DNA from: Nitrososphaera sp.
GTDB lineage: Archaea; Thermoproteota; Nitrososphaeria; Nitrososphaerales; Nitrososphaeraceae
Reading direction: 5' to 3'
Assembly (NCBI GenBank): GCA_023252395.1
Contig: JAJPDY010000003.1
Span: 1 to 21,853 of the forward strand
DNA length: 21,853 bases
The notes under the pieces: generated by a model
Databases searched by the model: none
Told to the model about the DNA's origin: nothing
Seen by the model: the letters and a program-made list of their open reading frames with translations, nothing else
Program-made: the position numbers and the translations under genes
Part shown: piece by piece, positions 1 to 6,977 of the stretch
Position numbering within the stretch: position 1 is the first letter of the stretch
Layout: every line of letters begins with the position of its first letter

Positions 1-23
1 AGCCGGTAATATATGAACTACCT

Positions 24-1520
24 TCAGGCAAGGTTTGGTATCGACATTCCGCCAAGTCGCTTCCTCAGGTACACGGCCAGACCTATTGACACCATTGACA
101 GCACTGCAGCTGTCAGAAATATTATGGTATAAGCCTGCATCGACGGAAACGCCGTCTGCTTGCCTGCCACTTCAACTGTTGATTGGTACATCTGCATGTA
201 GACTCCTGCAAGCGCCGGCCCGACAGAACTTCCAATGATCCTCAAGAGATTGCTCATGCCAAGCGACATGCCGGTAAACTGCGGCGGAGTGGCCAGTATT
301 GTCACGTTCATTGCCCCGACGTTTGTCAGGGACAGCCCTGTCGAGAGTACTGCGAGGTTTATTGCGACCGCTATCCAGCTCTGGTGGAACGCAAGCAAGG
401 CTAGGAACCCGGCAGCAGTTATCGCTGTGCCTATGATTATCGGCCGGAGCGACCCGAGCTTGCTGACAATGAACCCGGATGTGGGTCCGAACACGAGGAG
501 CACTATGGCAAATGGCAGCTGGATGTATCCCGCAGTTGCGGCATCGCCTCCAAAGCCAAGCGGCGGAGGGTTGCGTACAAGCACAGGCACCGTCTGGAAA
601 ACCATGAACATAGAGAACCCGACTACCATGATTATCAGGTTAGAAGGCATGATGGCCTTGTGGGCTATCAGCTTAAAGTCGACCAGCGGCGCTTTTGTGC
701 GCCTTTCAATTATTATGAACAGCGCAAGAGCAACTGCACCTATTGCCAGAAAAAGCGCGACCTGCGCTATCCCTCCGCTTGAGCCGGTTTCAACCAGCGT
801 AAGGGCTATCAGAAAAGAAGTGACAAACGTCGCCAGCGCGAGGGCGCCCTTTACATCCACGCTTTTTGATACTGCAGGAATGTATGCAGGAGACTTGGCC
901 GCTTCTTGCTGCGGCTTCTTGGCTTCATGGTCAAAGCGCCAGATTATGAAAAAGAGCGCGATAGCTATCGGTATCGTCGACAAAAAGGTGGCGTGCCAGC
1001 CGTAGTTGTTGATTATAATTCCCCCTGCCAAAAGGCCGATCACTGCGCCGGAGGCAAACATGGACGTGATGACTCCCTGACCGATAGAGATCTTTTCCCT
1101 CGGGAACTGGTCGCGTATTATGCCAAACGCTATCACAAACATGGCCATCCCGATTCCCTGAATTGCCCGTGAGAATATCAGCATGTAGATGCTGGAAGAA
1201 ACCGCGGCCATTGCAAGCCCTGCAATGTAGATTGCCATTATGATTAGCAGCACCTTCTTTTTACCATAGATGTCTGACAGCTTGCCGGCGATTGGAGTCA
1301 TGACGGCGCCGGGGATCAAATATGCAGTGAGTATCCAGGATGAAATGCTGTACGAAACGTTGAACTCGTGGATAAGGTCGGGCAGGGCAGGTATAAGCAT
1401 GGTCTCTGCGTACATGACCATCGTGGCAATACTGCTGAGCACCGCAAGAACTCTCCATGCAGACGCAGGGACTTTTACCGAGTCACGCGCCTGCTTGCTT
1501 TTGTCTTCAAATGTTCCCAA
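24..1520 (-). CDS. MFS multidrug-type efflux transporter
   Basis: Polytopic membrane protein of 498 residues, probably a proton-coupled exporter of the major facilitator superfamily (DHA2/EmrB-QacA-like by length). The cytoplasmic loop motif A is visible at residues 79-90 (GKLSDIYGKKKV). A glycine-rich antiporter motif C region follows at about 153-168, in which the usual Gly-Pro reads Gly-Leu. An acidic residue lies in the first membrane helix (AETMLIP, about 38-44). The start is TTG; no upstream in-frame ATG fits, and a TATA-like stretch lies on the minus strand near 1548-1556, which would give a very short leader. The substrate cannot be read from sequence. The gene stands alone, followed at a distance of 82 bases by the secreted-protein gene on the same strand. 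The family call is secure, the drug-export role is inference. Confidence 0.88.
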   Translation of the reverse strand: MGTFEDKSKQARDSVKVPASAWRVLAVLSSIATMVMYAETMLIPALPDLIHEFNVSYSISSWILTAYLIPGAVMTPIAGKLSDIYGKKKVLLIIMAIYIAGLAMAAVSSSIYMLIFSRAIQGIGMAMFVIAFGIIRDQFPREKISIGQGVITSMFASGAVIGLLAGGIIINNYGWHATFLSTIPIAIALFFIIWRFDHEAKKPQQEAAKSPAYIPAVSKSVDVKGALALATFVTSFLIALTLVETGSSGGIAQVALFLAIGAVALALFIIIERRTKAPLVDFKLIAHKAIMPSNLIIMVVGFSMFMVFQTVPVLVRNPPPLGFGGDAATAGYIQLPFAIVLLVFGPTSGFIVSKLGSLRPIIIGTAITAAGFLALLAFHQSWIAVAINLAVLSTGLSLTNVGAMNVTILATPPQFTGMSLGMSNLLRIIGSSVGPALAGVYMQMYQSTVEVAGKQTAFPSMQAYTIIFLTAAVLSMVSIGLAVYLRKRLGGMSIPNLA

Positions 1521-1602
1521 TCTTTTTGCCCCGGGTTATAAGACCAGAGTATTAAGTGCTGTAAACCTAATTAAATGGTGAGGAAAAGAAAATGGAAGGC
1601 GC

Positions 1603-2298
1603 CTATCCTTCCACGGTTGCTGGTTTTGTTTCCTCTGTGAATGGGAAGATCATCACAAACACAAAGGTAGTGTCTGATTCTTTGGTAGTACCAGTGCCGT
1701 TGTCAACAAGCTTCACGGTAATGTTCTGGGGCGAGTCCCAGCCTTGCTGTAGCATGCTGCTTCCAGTCTTCATGTTTTCAAACAAGCCAAGCGGGCTCAT
1801 CGAATTCCCAAATGAAAGGCTGTTGTTGCCAGAGTCATTGTTGCTTGCCGAGCCAATCACCGTGCCATTGTAGCTGGTATTGTTTGTCGCGGAAATGCTG
1901 CTATTGCCAAAGCTGCTCTCGTTCATGAAGGATCCAAGCGATCCCGGCGATGCCAGCATCGACATCATGTCCATCGTCCCGCTAAACGCTACCACAGTAA
2001 CTGCTGGCGATTCTCCAGTGTCGTTTGTATTTGCTATTGTTACTGAAACCTTGTCGTCATCGTTCAGGACTATTCCCTTGACTTGCGCTCCTTCAACCAT
2101 GCTCATACCAAACGCGCCAAGAAATGTCATGCCGGTGTTGTTGCTGTCTGGCGAGGTTGGCAGTGTATTGTCAAGGCCAAAAGTGTCTCTAGGCGGTGTT
2201 GTTTGCGCTGATGCTGCTGTCAAACCCATAGGCAATGCCGGTACCAACAGTAGCACCGCGGCAATGCCCGCTATCTGTACAAATTTATCCAGTTTCAT
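1603..2298 (-). CDS. Secreted Asn/Ser/Thr-rich protein, function unknown
   Basis: A 231-residue exported protein that I do not recognise. Residues 1-31 form a classical signal peptide: Lys near the start, a hydrophobic core around 9-20, and an ASA-Q cleavage-like site at 31/32. The mature part is rich in Asn, Ser, Thr and Gly and holds about eleven N-x-S/T sequons, densest around residues 125-165. There is no C-terminal membrane anchor and no cysteine-rich or catalytic motif. It may be a glycosylated cell-surface or released protein. A TATA-like box at 2321-2328 on the minus strand sits about 26 bp before the ATG, so the mRNA is probably leaderless and the gene a separate unit from the lysine block beside it. 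Confidence 0.75.
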   Translation of the reverse strand: MKLDKFVQIAGIAAVLLLVPALPMGLTAASAQTTPPRDTFGLDNTLPTSPDSNNTGMTFLGAFGMSMVEGAQVKGIVLNDDDKVSVTIANTNDTGESPAVTVVAFSGTMDMMSMLASPGSLGSFMNESSFGNSSISATNNTSYNGTVIGSASNNDSGNNSLSFGNSMSPLGLFENMKTGSSMLQQGWDSPQNITVKLVDNGTGTTKESDTTFVFVMIFPFTEETKPATVEG

Positions 2299-2320
2299 TG
2301 CGCGCTAGTGCAAAATATCG

Positions 2321-2328
2321 TATTTAGC
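2321..2328 (-). promoter_or_regulatory. TATA box for the secreted-protein gene
   Basis: On the minus strand the bases read GCTAAATA, centred about 26 bp before the ATG at 2298. That is the spacing expected for an archaeal leaderless transcript. Inferred from position and composition only. Confidence 0.45.
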
Positions 2329-2368
2329 AAGTTCATATATTTTGGAGCGAAGAACAAAAAGAGGAAAC

Positions 2369-2794
2369 TTAGCGCATCGTCTTCAGTATAATGACGGTGT
2401 TTGTGTCAGACACGCCCTCTATCTTGCGTATGTCGTCTATGCACTTGTTGATCTCTACAATGGCGGGTGCCGCAATTATTGCTGCAATGTCGTACTGGCC
2501 GGTTATTTCATAGACTACTTCGACTCCGGGGAGCTTCATCAGCCTGCCTGACACCGCAGACGTGTCAGCGGTTGAAGCTACTGAAATGAGCGTTATCGCG
2601 CTCGTCTTGTCGCTTGCGCCAAGCTCGATTGTAAAGCGCTTGATGGCTCCGCTGTCAACAAGGTTCTTCACCCTCCTCCTCACCGCAGATTCGGACAGCC
2701 CTATCTCGTTTGCAATCTCGACAAAGGCGCGGCGTGAGTCTGTCTGCATGATTCGGATTATCTTCTCGTCTGTCTCGTCAATGTTAGCCGACAT
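2369..2794 (-). CDS. lysM: Lrp/AsnC-family regulator, LysM-like
   Basis: A 141-residue transcription regulator of the leucine-responsive family. Residues about 5-50 are the winged helix-turn-helix (the recognition region is about 24-45, with IGLSESAVRRRV). Residues about 65-140 are the RAM ligand-binding/oligomerisation domain, including a YEITGQYDIAA segment typical of the family. Its start overlaps the 3' end of lysJ by 11 bases, so it is translated as the last gene of the lysYZJ unit. In Sulfolobus the Lrp-like LysM binds just upstream of the promoter of the lysW operon and responds to lysine. By analogy this protein is the best candidate to bind the two phased half-site arrays at 5891-5937 and 8251-8297. 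The family is certain; the target and ligand are inference. Confidence 0.88.
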   Translation of the reverse strand: MSANIDETDEKIIRIMQTDSRRAFVEIANEIGLSESAVRRRVKNLVDSGAIKRFTIELGASDKTSAITLISVASTADTSAVSGRLMKLPGVEVVYEITGQYDIAAIIAAPAIVEINKCIDDIRKIEGVSDTNTVIILKTMR

Positions 2795-3965
2795 TTCTTC
2801 TCTTTTCCTCGCTAGTCAATACAGCGTCCATTATATCAACTGCGCGGGAAACCGTCGTTTCATCCATTACAAGTGGCGGAAGGAGTCTTATGATGTTTCT
2901 TCCAGAGTATAACATCAGCAACCCGTTGCGAATTCCGTCAAAGAGCACATCCTTGACCTCAAAGCGTAGCTCAACTCCTAGCATCATGCCGATACCCCTG
3001 ACCTCGCGGATTATCTTGTGCTTTTCCTTGAGGCGGTTGAGGCCCTCCTTGAAGTGCTTGCCCATTTTGGCCGCGTTCTCAACGAGCTTGTCGTCGGTGA
3101 GAGCCTCAAGAGTGGCTACTCCTGCCGCGCAGGCAATTGGGCTTCCGCCAAACGTGGACGAGTGTTCGCCAAGCTTCATTGCGTCCATCACTTCCGGCTT
3201 TGCCAGTACAAGTCCCATCGGGATTCCACCTGCAATTCCTTTTGCGAGGCACATGATGTCCGGAGTTGTGTTCCAGTTCTGCCCTGCCCACATCTTGCCA
3301 GTTCTGCCAAGCCCTGCCTGTATCTCGTCAAACACCAGCACAAGATTGCGCCTGTTGCAGATTTCCCGTATCCTTGGCAAGAGGTCGTCAGGCGGGACTA
3401 TGATACCAGTCTCGCCCTGTATGGGCTCAACAATTACTGTGCCTGTTGTATCATCTATTGCCTCTTCCAGCTTTTCCGGGTCGCTGTAGGGCACAAACTT
3501 TACTCCCTCCAGCAGCGGCATGAATGACTTCCGATATTTTTCGTTGTAGGTGACTGAAAGCGCGCCAAAGGTCTTGCCGTGGTACGCGCCATTCATGGCT
3601 ATTACTCCGGGCTTGCCTGTGTATTTTCGTGCAAACTTGAGCGCGGCTTCGACAGATTCGGCGCCGCTGTTGGTAAAGAACATCTTGGTCAATCCAGGCG
3701 GCGCTATAGTCGACATTTTCTCCATGAATTGTAACCTGGTATCGTTGTATACAGACATGTGAGCCGTGATGAGCATGTCAGCCTGTTTTTTTATCGCGGC
3801 AACTACCCTGTCGTTGCAGTGCCCGACCAGTGCGACGCCATAGCCTCCCATGCAGTCAATGTATTCTTTGCCTGCAGTGTCCCACACCCTTGCACCCTTG
3901 CCCCTTGCAAGGTTCACCGGGAACCTCTGGTACAGCGTTGCTAGATGCGAATCTTCGCTGCTCAT
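2784..3965 (-). CDS. lysJ: [LysW]-aminoadipate semialdehyde / glutamate semialdehyde aminotransferase
   Basis: PLP enzyme of the acetylornithine aminotransferase family, 393 residues, normal length. It transaminates the carrier-bound semialdehyde, giving LysW-lysine (or LysW-ornithine in the arginine branch), with glutamate as amino donor. Visible motifs are NSGAES at 99-104 (cofactor phosphate binding), VFDEIQ at 211-216 with the Asp that contacts the pyridine nitrogen, and LAKGIAGG with the Schiff-base Lys at 242. It overlaps lysZ upstream by four bases (ATGA) and lysM downstream by 11, so translation is coupled. It could be named argD on homology alone; the LysW neighbourhood decides for lysJ. 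Confidence 0.93.
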   Translation of the reverse strand: MSSEDSHLATLYQRFPVNLARGKGARVWDTAGKEYIDCMGGYGVALVGHCNDRVVAAIKKQADMLITAHMSVYNDTRLQFMEKMSTIAPPGLTKMFFTNSGAESVEAALKFARKYTGKPGVIAMNGAYHGKTFGALSVTYNEKYRKSFMPLLEGVKFVPYSDPEKLEEAIDDTTGTVIVEPIQGETGIIVPPDDLLPRIREICNRRNLVLVFDEIQAGLGRTGKMWAGQNWNTTPDIMCLAKGIAGGIPMGLVLAKPEVMDAMKLGEHSSTFGGSPIACAAGVATLEALTDDKLVENAAKMGKHFKEGLNRLKEKHKIIREVRGIGMMLGVELRFEVKDVLFDGIRNGLLMLYSGRNIIRLLPPLVMDETTVSRAVDIMDAVLTSEEKRRNVG

Positions 3966-4762
3966 GGCGTTATCACCGTGCAGTTGTTGTGCGCAATTGC
4001 AGCAGAAATCGGATTGTCGACTTGGCCGGAGGCGATGATTGCTTCCTTTACTCCCATCTCTAGCGCCTCAGTGCAGGCAAGAACCTTCTTTTCCATGCCA
4101 AACCCTATCTTTGGCAGCGCCTCTTTAGCCTGTTCAAGCGTCATGCTTGTGACCAGCTTTTCATTGAGCATGAGCCCGTTTACGTTTGTAATGAATATCA
4201 CCTTGTCTGCCTTTACTCCGCCTGCAACGTATGCCGCCGCTCTGTCGCCATCGACATTTAGAAAGTCATAGTCCTCACTCAGCGCGATTGGCGAGACCAC
4301 CGGCACGTAGCCGCTGTTTACAAGGTGGTTCACAAGCGTCGGATCAACTGCGTTTATCTTGCCGGTGTAGCCGCCATCTATCATCATCTTCCTGCCTTTT
4401 TCATTTATTATCAGCAGCTTCTTTTTGCGCTCCGCTTTCAAGATGCCTCCATCGATTCCCGCGATACCAACTGCCTTGATGCCCTGACGCAGAAGCATGC
4501 CCACTATGGCCTTGTTTATCTTGCCAGACATGACCATCGTGTATATCTCGGCAGTCTCCTTGTCCGTGTGACGGCTGCGCACGCCGCCTGGCGACACTAT
4601 GAATTTTTGCTCCTTGCCAAGCTTTGTAGCGACAGCCGTGACGTCTTTGCCTCCGCCATGCACAAACACCAGCTTGTCCTTTTCTGCAATAGACTTGATG
4701 TCTGTCAGAGTCGTTGGGTGCAGCCCGTCGACTACACTTCCGCCTATCTTTATGACTATCAT
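3962..4762 (-). CDS. lysZ: [LysW]-aminoadipate / glutamate kinase
   Basis: Amino-acid kinase of the N-acetylglutamate kinase fold, 266 residues. It phosphorylates the side-chain carboxylate of the LysW-bound aminoadipate (or glutamate). The N-terminal IKIGGS loop (residues 4-9) and HGGGKD (35-40) bind nucleotide phosphates and substrate. NVDGDRAA near 169-176 and FITNVNGLM near 190-198 are the usual C-terminal nucleotide-binding features. Its ATG overlaps the lysY stop by four bases (ATGA) and its stop overlaps the lysJ start in the same way. Homology alone would allow argB; the surrounding lys genes and the absence of an N-acetylglutamate synthase support the carrier-protein route. Confidence 0.93.
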   Translation of the reverse strand: MIVIKIGGSVVDGLHPTTLTDIKSIAEKDKLVFVHGGGKDVTAVATKLGKEQKFIVSPGGVRSRHTDKETAEIYTMVMSGKINKAIVGMLLRQGIKAVGIAGIDGGILKAERKKKLLIINEKGRKMMIDGGYTGKINAVDPTLVNHLVNSGYVPVVSPIALSEDYDFLNVDGDRAAAYVAGGVKADKVIFITNVNGLMLNEKLVTSMTLEQAKEALPKIGFGMEKKVLACTEALEMGVKEAIIASGQVDNPISAAIAHNNCTVITP

Positions 4763-5811
4763 ACCGGTGTCAATGGAGTGTAGTTCAAGCCTTCTGTCTC
4801 GCCCAAGCCAAACATCACGTTCATGTTTTGTATTGCAGAGCCGGCTGCCCCCTTCATCAGGTTGTCTGATGCGGAAAGCGCGACTATTCTCTGGTTGTCC
4901 TCGTCTATGTCAAAGCCGACGTCGCAAAAGTTCGAGCCGACTACGAACTTTGGATCGGGGAACTTGTAGAGTCCCTTCTTGTCTCGAATAAGCCTGACAA
5001 ACGGCTCACCCTTGTACGAGTTGCGGTACATCTTCCACAGCTCCAGCTCTTCCACTGAGCGCTTGAGGAACGTGTGGTTCGTTGTCAGTATGCCCCTTAC
5101 GATGTTGACTGCGTGAGGGCTCATGCTTACCTTGATCTGCTTCTTGGCAACAATAGAGAGCTCTTGCTCGATTTCGCCTGTGTGTCTGTGCTTTGCAGGC
5201 TTGTATGGCCGAACGACGCCATAGCGCATCGCGTGGTGCGTGCCGGCGTTTGCCTTCGCGCCTGCACCGGATGAGCCTATCTTGCTATCCACCACGACGT
5301 GGTCGGTGTCTATCAGGTTGTTTTCAATGAGCGGCTTGAGCGCAAGGAGCGATGTCACTGCCATGCATCCGGGGCATGATACTAGCTGCGCCTTTTTGAT
5401 CTCTTCGCGGTGGAACTCTGGCACGCCGTACACTGATTTTGACAGCATGTCAGGGAATGGGTGCTCCCATCCATACCACTTTACATAGTCTTTTGGATTC
5501 TTGAGCCTAAAATCTGCCGACAGGTCGATAATCTTCATCCCCCTGTCGTACAGATCCTTGACTATCTTGTTCGCCTTGCCGTGTGGCACAGAGGTAAACA
5601 CGAGATCGCACGAGTTTGCCAGCTTGTCCATGTCCATCGGCGAGAATGTCAGATCAATGAATCCCTTCAGAGATGGGTGGATGCGGTGCACATAGTCGCC
5701 TGCCTTTTGCCGCGATGTTACCATGCTGATCTCTACCTTTGGGTGGGTGACTAGCAGCCGCAAAAGTTCTCCGCCTACGTATCCGGAAGCGCCAACTACT
5801 CCAACTTTCAT
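4759..5811 (-). CDS. lysY: [LysW]-aminoadipyl/glutamyl phosphate reductase
   Basis: ArgC-family NADPH-dependent reductase of 350 residues, converting the carrier-bound acyl phosphate to the semialdehyde. GASGYVGGELL at 7-17 is the Rossmann nucleotide loop. CPGC at 146-149 contains the catalytic Cys149 that forms the thioester. HRHTGEIEQEL at about 208-218 carries the conserved histidine. It is the first gene of the lysYZJ-lysM unit. The 126-base gap between the lysX end and this start holds a TATA box and an array of Lrp-like half-sites, so lysY probably begins a second transcription unit with a leader of about 45 bases. Confidence 0.93.
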   Translation of the reverse strand: MKVGVVGASGYVGGELLRLLVTHPKVEISMVTSRQKAGDYVHRIHPSLKGFIDLTFSPMDMDKLANSCDLVFTSVPHGKANKIVKDLYDRGMKIIDLSADFRLKNPKDYVKWYGWEHPFPDMLSKSVYGVPEFHREEIKKAQLVSCPGCMAVTSLLALKPLIENNLIDTDHVVVDSKIGSSGAGAKANAGTHHAMRYGVVRPYKPAKHRHTGEIEQELSIVAKKQIKVSMSPHAVNIVRGILTTNHTFLKRSVEELELWKMYRNSYKGEPFVRLIRDKKGLYKFPDPKFVVGSNFCDVGFDIDEDNQRIVALSASDNLMKGAAGSAIQNMNVMFGLGETEGLNYTPLTPV

Positions 5812-5877
5812 TTTAATAGTTCTTCTCCATCATGACAGAATTGTACATTTCTTTTAATTTTTTGCCTCAAAAATCCT

Positions 5878-5937
5878 CATTTATATTTTTTGGTCAGTTA
5901 TGACCCAATGCAGGTCAATAATGGCCAGAACTGGTCA
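5878..5937 (-). promoter_or_regulatory. Promoter of lysY with five phased TGGTCA-like operator half-sites (copy B)
   Basis: On the plus strand the half-sites are TGGTCA 5891, TGACCC 5901 (inverted), AGGTCA 5912, TGGCCA 5922 and TGGTCA 5932, that is, one about every 10 bp or one per helical turn. They abut a TATA-like AATATAAA (minus strand, 5879-5888) preceded by an A-rich BRE-like run. The array runs up to the lysX stop codon at 5938-5940. The region aligns without gaps to the argG promoter at 8238-8297. Periodic half-sites next to BRE/TATA are characteristic of Lrp-family regulators; LysM binding is inference. Confidence 0.75.
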
Positions 5938-6798
5938 TTACTTTCTGGCGATCTTGACCGCGTACTCGATTATTGCGCCAGGGATGTCATTTTCAGACAC
6001 GCTTGCCGCCCCGTGGAACTCGACTGTATTGTTCACTTCATGGACGATAAGCCCGCGATCCTTGTCCTCCATCATGTCAACACCGAGTATCCCGCCGCCG
6101 ACAGCTTTTGCAGCTTTTAGCGCCAAGTCTTCAAGCTCTTTTGTGATTGGCGCAAGCTCGGCCTTGCCCCCGCGGGCGACGTTCGTGCGCCACTCGTTTT
6201 CAGCAGAATAGCGGTAAATTGCGGTGACAACATGGTCGCCAACTACTATGCACCGGATGTCTCTTGGCGGCCTGTTTATCATTTCCTGGACGTAGTAGAT
6301 CCTCGAAAGCGGGCTGTCGTCTTCCTCTCTCATCTCTACAATCATGCTTGCCACTTCGCTGTCTCGGAGCGGGAATACGCCTCTGCCCCACGAGCCTACT
6401 ATGGGTTTTAGCACAATCGGAAAGCCAGTCTTGTTTATTGTTTCAAGGGCAGATTCGGCTGCAAACGCAAACTGCGTCTTTGGAGTAGGCACTTTGTTTT
6501 TTGCAAGCACAAGCGACGTGATAAGCTTGTTGCCACAGGTCTCGCCCACTTGGAACTTGTTTATCACCTTGAAGCCAAGAAACTCAAGACACGCAGTGAG
6601 GTACAGCCCACGGTAGTGGCTGACGCTTCTCTGCAATATCACGTCTCCAAGTGCAAAATCTTTCTTCTTGCTGTCAGTAGTGATAGTCAGAGTCTTGCCA
6701 TCTACGATCTGCGCCTTTACGCCCTTCTTTTGCGCCTTTTCGTACAGCGCCTTCTCTTCAAAGCGCACCTTGTCGTATATGATGCAGACTTCAGTCAT
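5938..6798 (-). CDS. lysX: [LysW]-L-2-aminoadipate ligase (ATP-grasp)
   Basis: RimK/LysX-type ATP-grasp ligase of 286 residues that links the amino group of aminoadipate (or glutamate) to the C-terminus of the carrier LysW at the expense of ATP. VLKPIVGSWGRGV (129-141) contains the ATP-binding Lys131 and the glycine loop. D241 and EVNN (254-257) are the metal-binding acidic/Asn residues. The following NNTVEFHGA segment (256-264) lies where LysX and ArgX enzymes differ in substrate choice. Its ATG shares one base with the lysW stop (TAATG), so it is coupled to its substrate protein. Only one such ligase is seen here, next to argG; it may serve both pathways or a separate ArgX may lie elsewhere. 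Confidence 0.92.
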   Translation of the reverse strand: MTEVCIIYDKVRFEEKALYEKAQKKGVKAQIVDGKTLTITTDSKKKDFALGDVILQRSVSHYRGLYLTACLEFLGFKVINKFQVGETCGNKLITSLVLAKNKVPTPKTQFAFAAESALETINKTGFPIVLKPIVGSWGRGVFPLRDSEVASMIVEMREEDDSPLSRIYYVQEMINRPPRDIRCIVVGDHVVTAIYRYSAENEWRTNVARGGKAELAPITKELEDLALKAAKAVGGGILGVDMMEDKDRGLIVHEVNNTVEFHGAASVSENDIPGAIIEYAVKIARK

Positions 6799-6977
6799 TA
6801 TTGTCCCCAGTCTTCGCCTACTGTTTCTGCCGGCTTCAGCTCCACCTTGTCGGCTGCCTTTGAGGCAATCTCGTAGTCGCCTCCGCAGTCAGGGCACGTC
6901 ACGATCTCGCCCACTACAGAGTCTTCTGGAACGCTGATGTCGGCTCCACATTCTTGGCATTCAACTTTTGTTTTCAT
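6798..6977 (-). CDS. lysW: Amino-group carrier protein LysW, ending in EDWGQ
   Basis: A 59-residue acidic zinc-ribbon protein. It masks the amino group of aminoadipate/glutamate and carries the intermediates through LysX, LysZ, LysY and LysJ. Two CxxC knuckles (Cys7/Cys10 and Cys28/Cys31) bind zinc. The C-terminal tail matches the family motif EDWGE except that the last codon is CAA (Gln) at 6801-6803, followed by TAA. In the Thermus protein the final Glu is the residue joined to the substrate, so the change lies at the functional atom. The start ATG overlaps the argG stop (ATGA) and the stop overlaps the lysX start. Confidence 0.95.
   Translation of the reverse strand: MKTKVECQECGADISVPEDSVVGEIVTCPDCGGDYEIASKAADKVELKPAETVGEDWGQ

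Noticed and set aside
235..1005. 256-codon open frame on the plus strand
   Set aside because: It lies wholly antisense to the MFS transporter, whose motifs and membrane helices are unmistakable; the translation has no recognisable domain.
5854..5880. Eight-codon ATG frame on the minus strand (MRIFEAKN) before lysY
   Set aside because: Its start coincides with the edge of the TATA-like box, so it would not be in the transcript.
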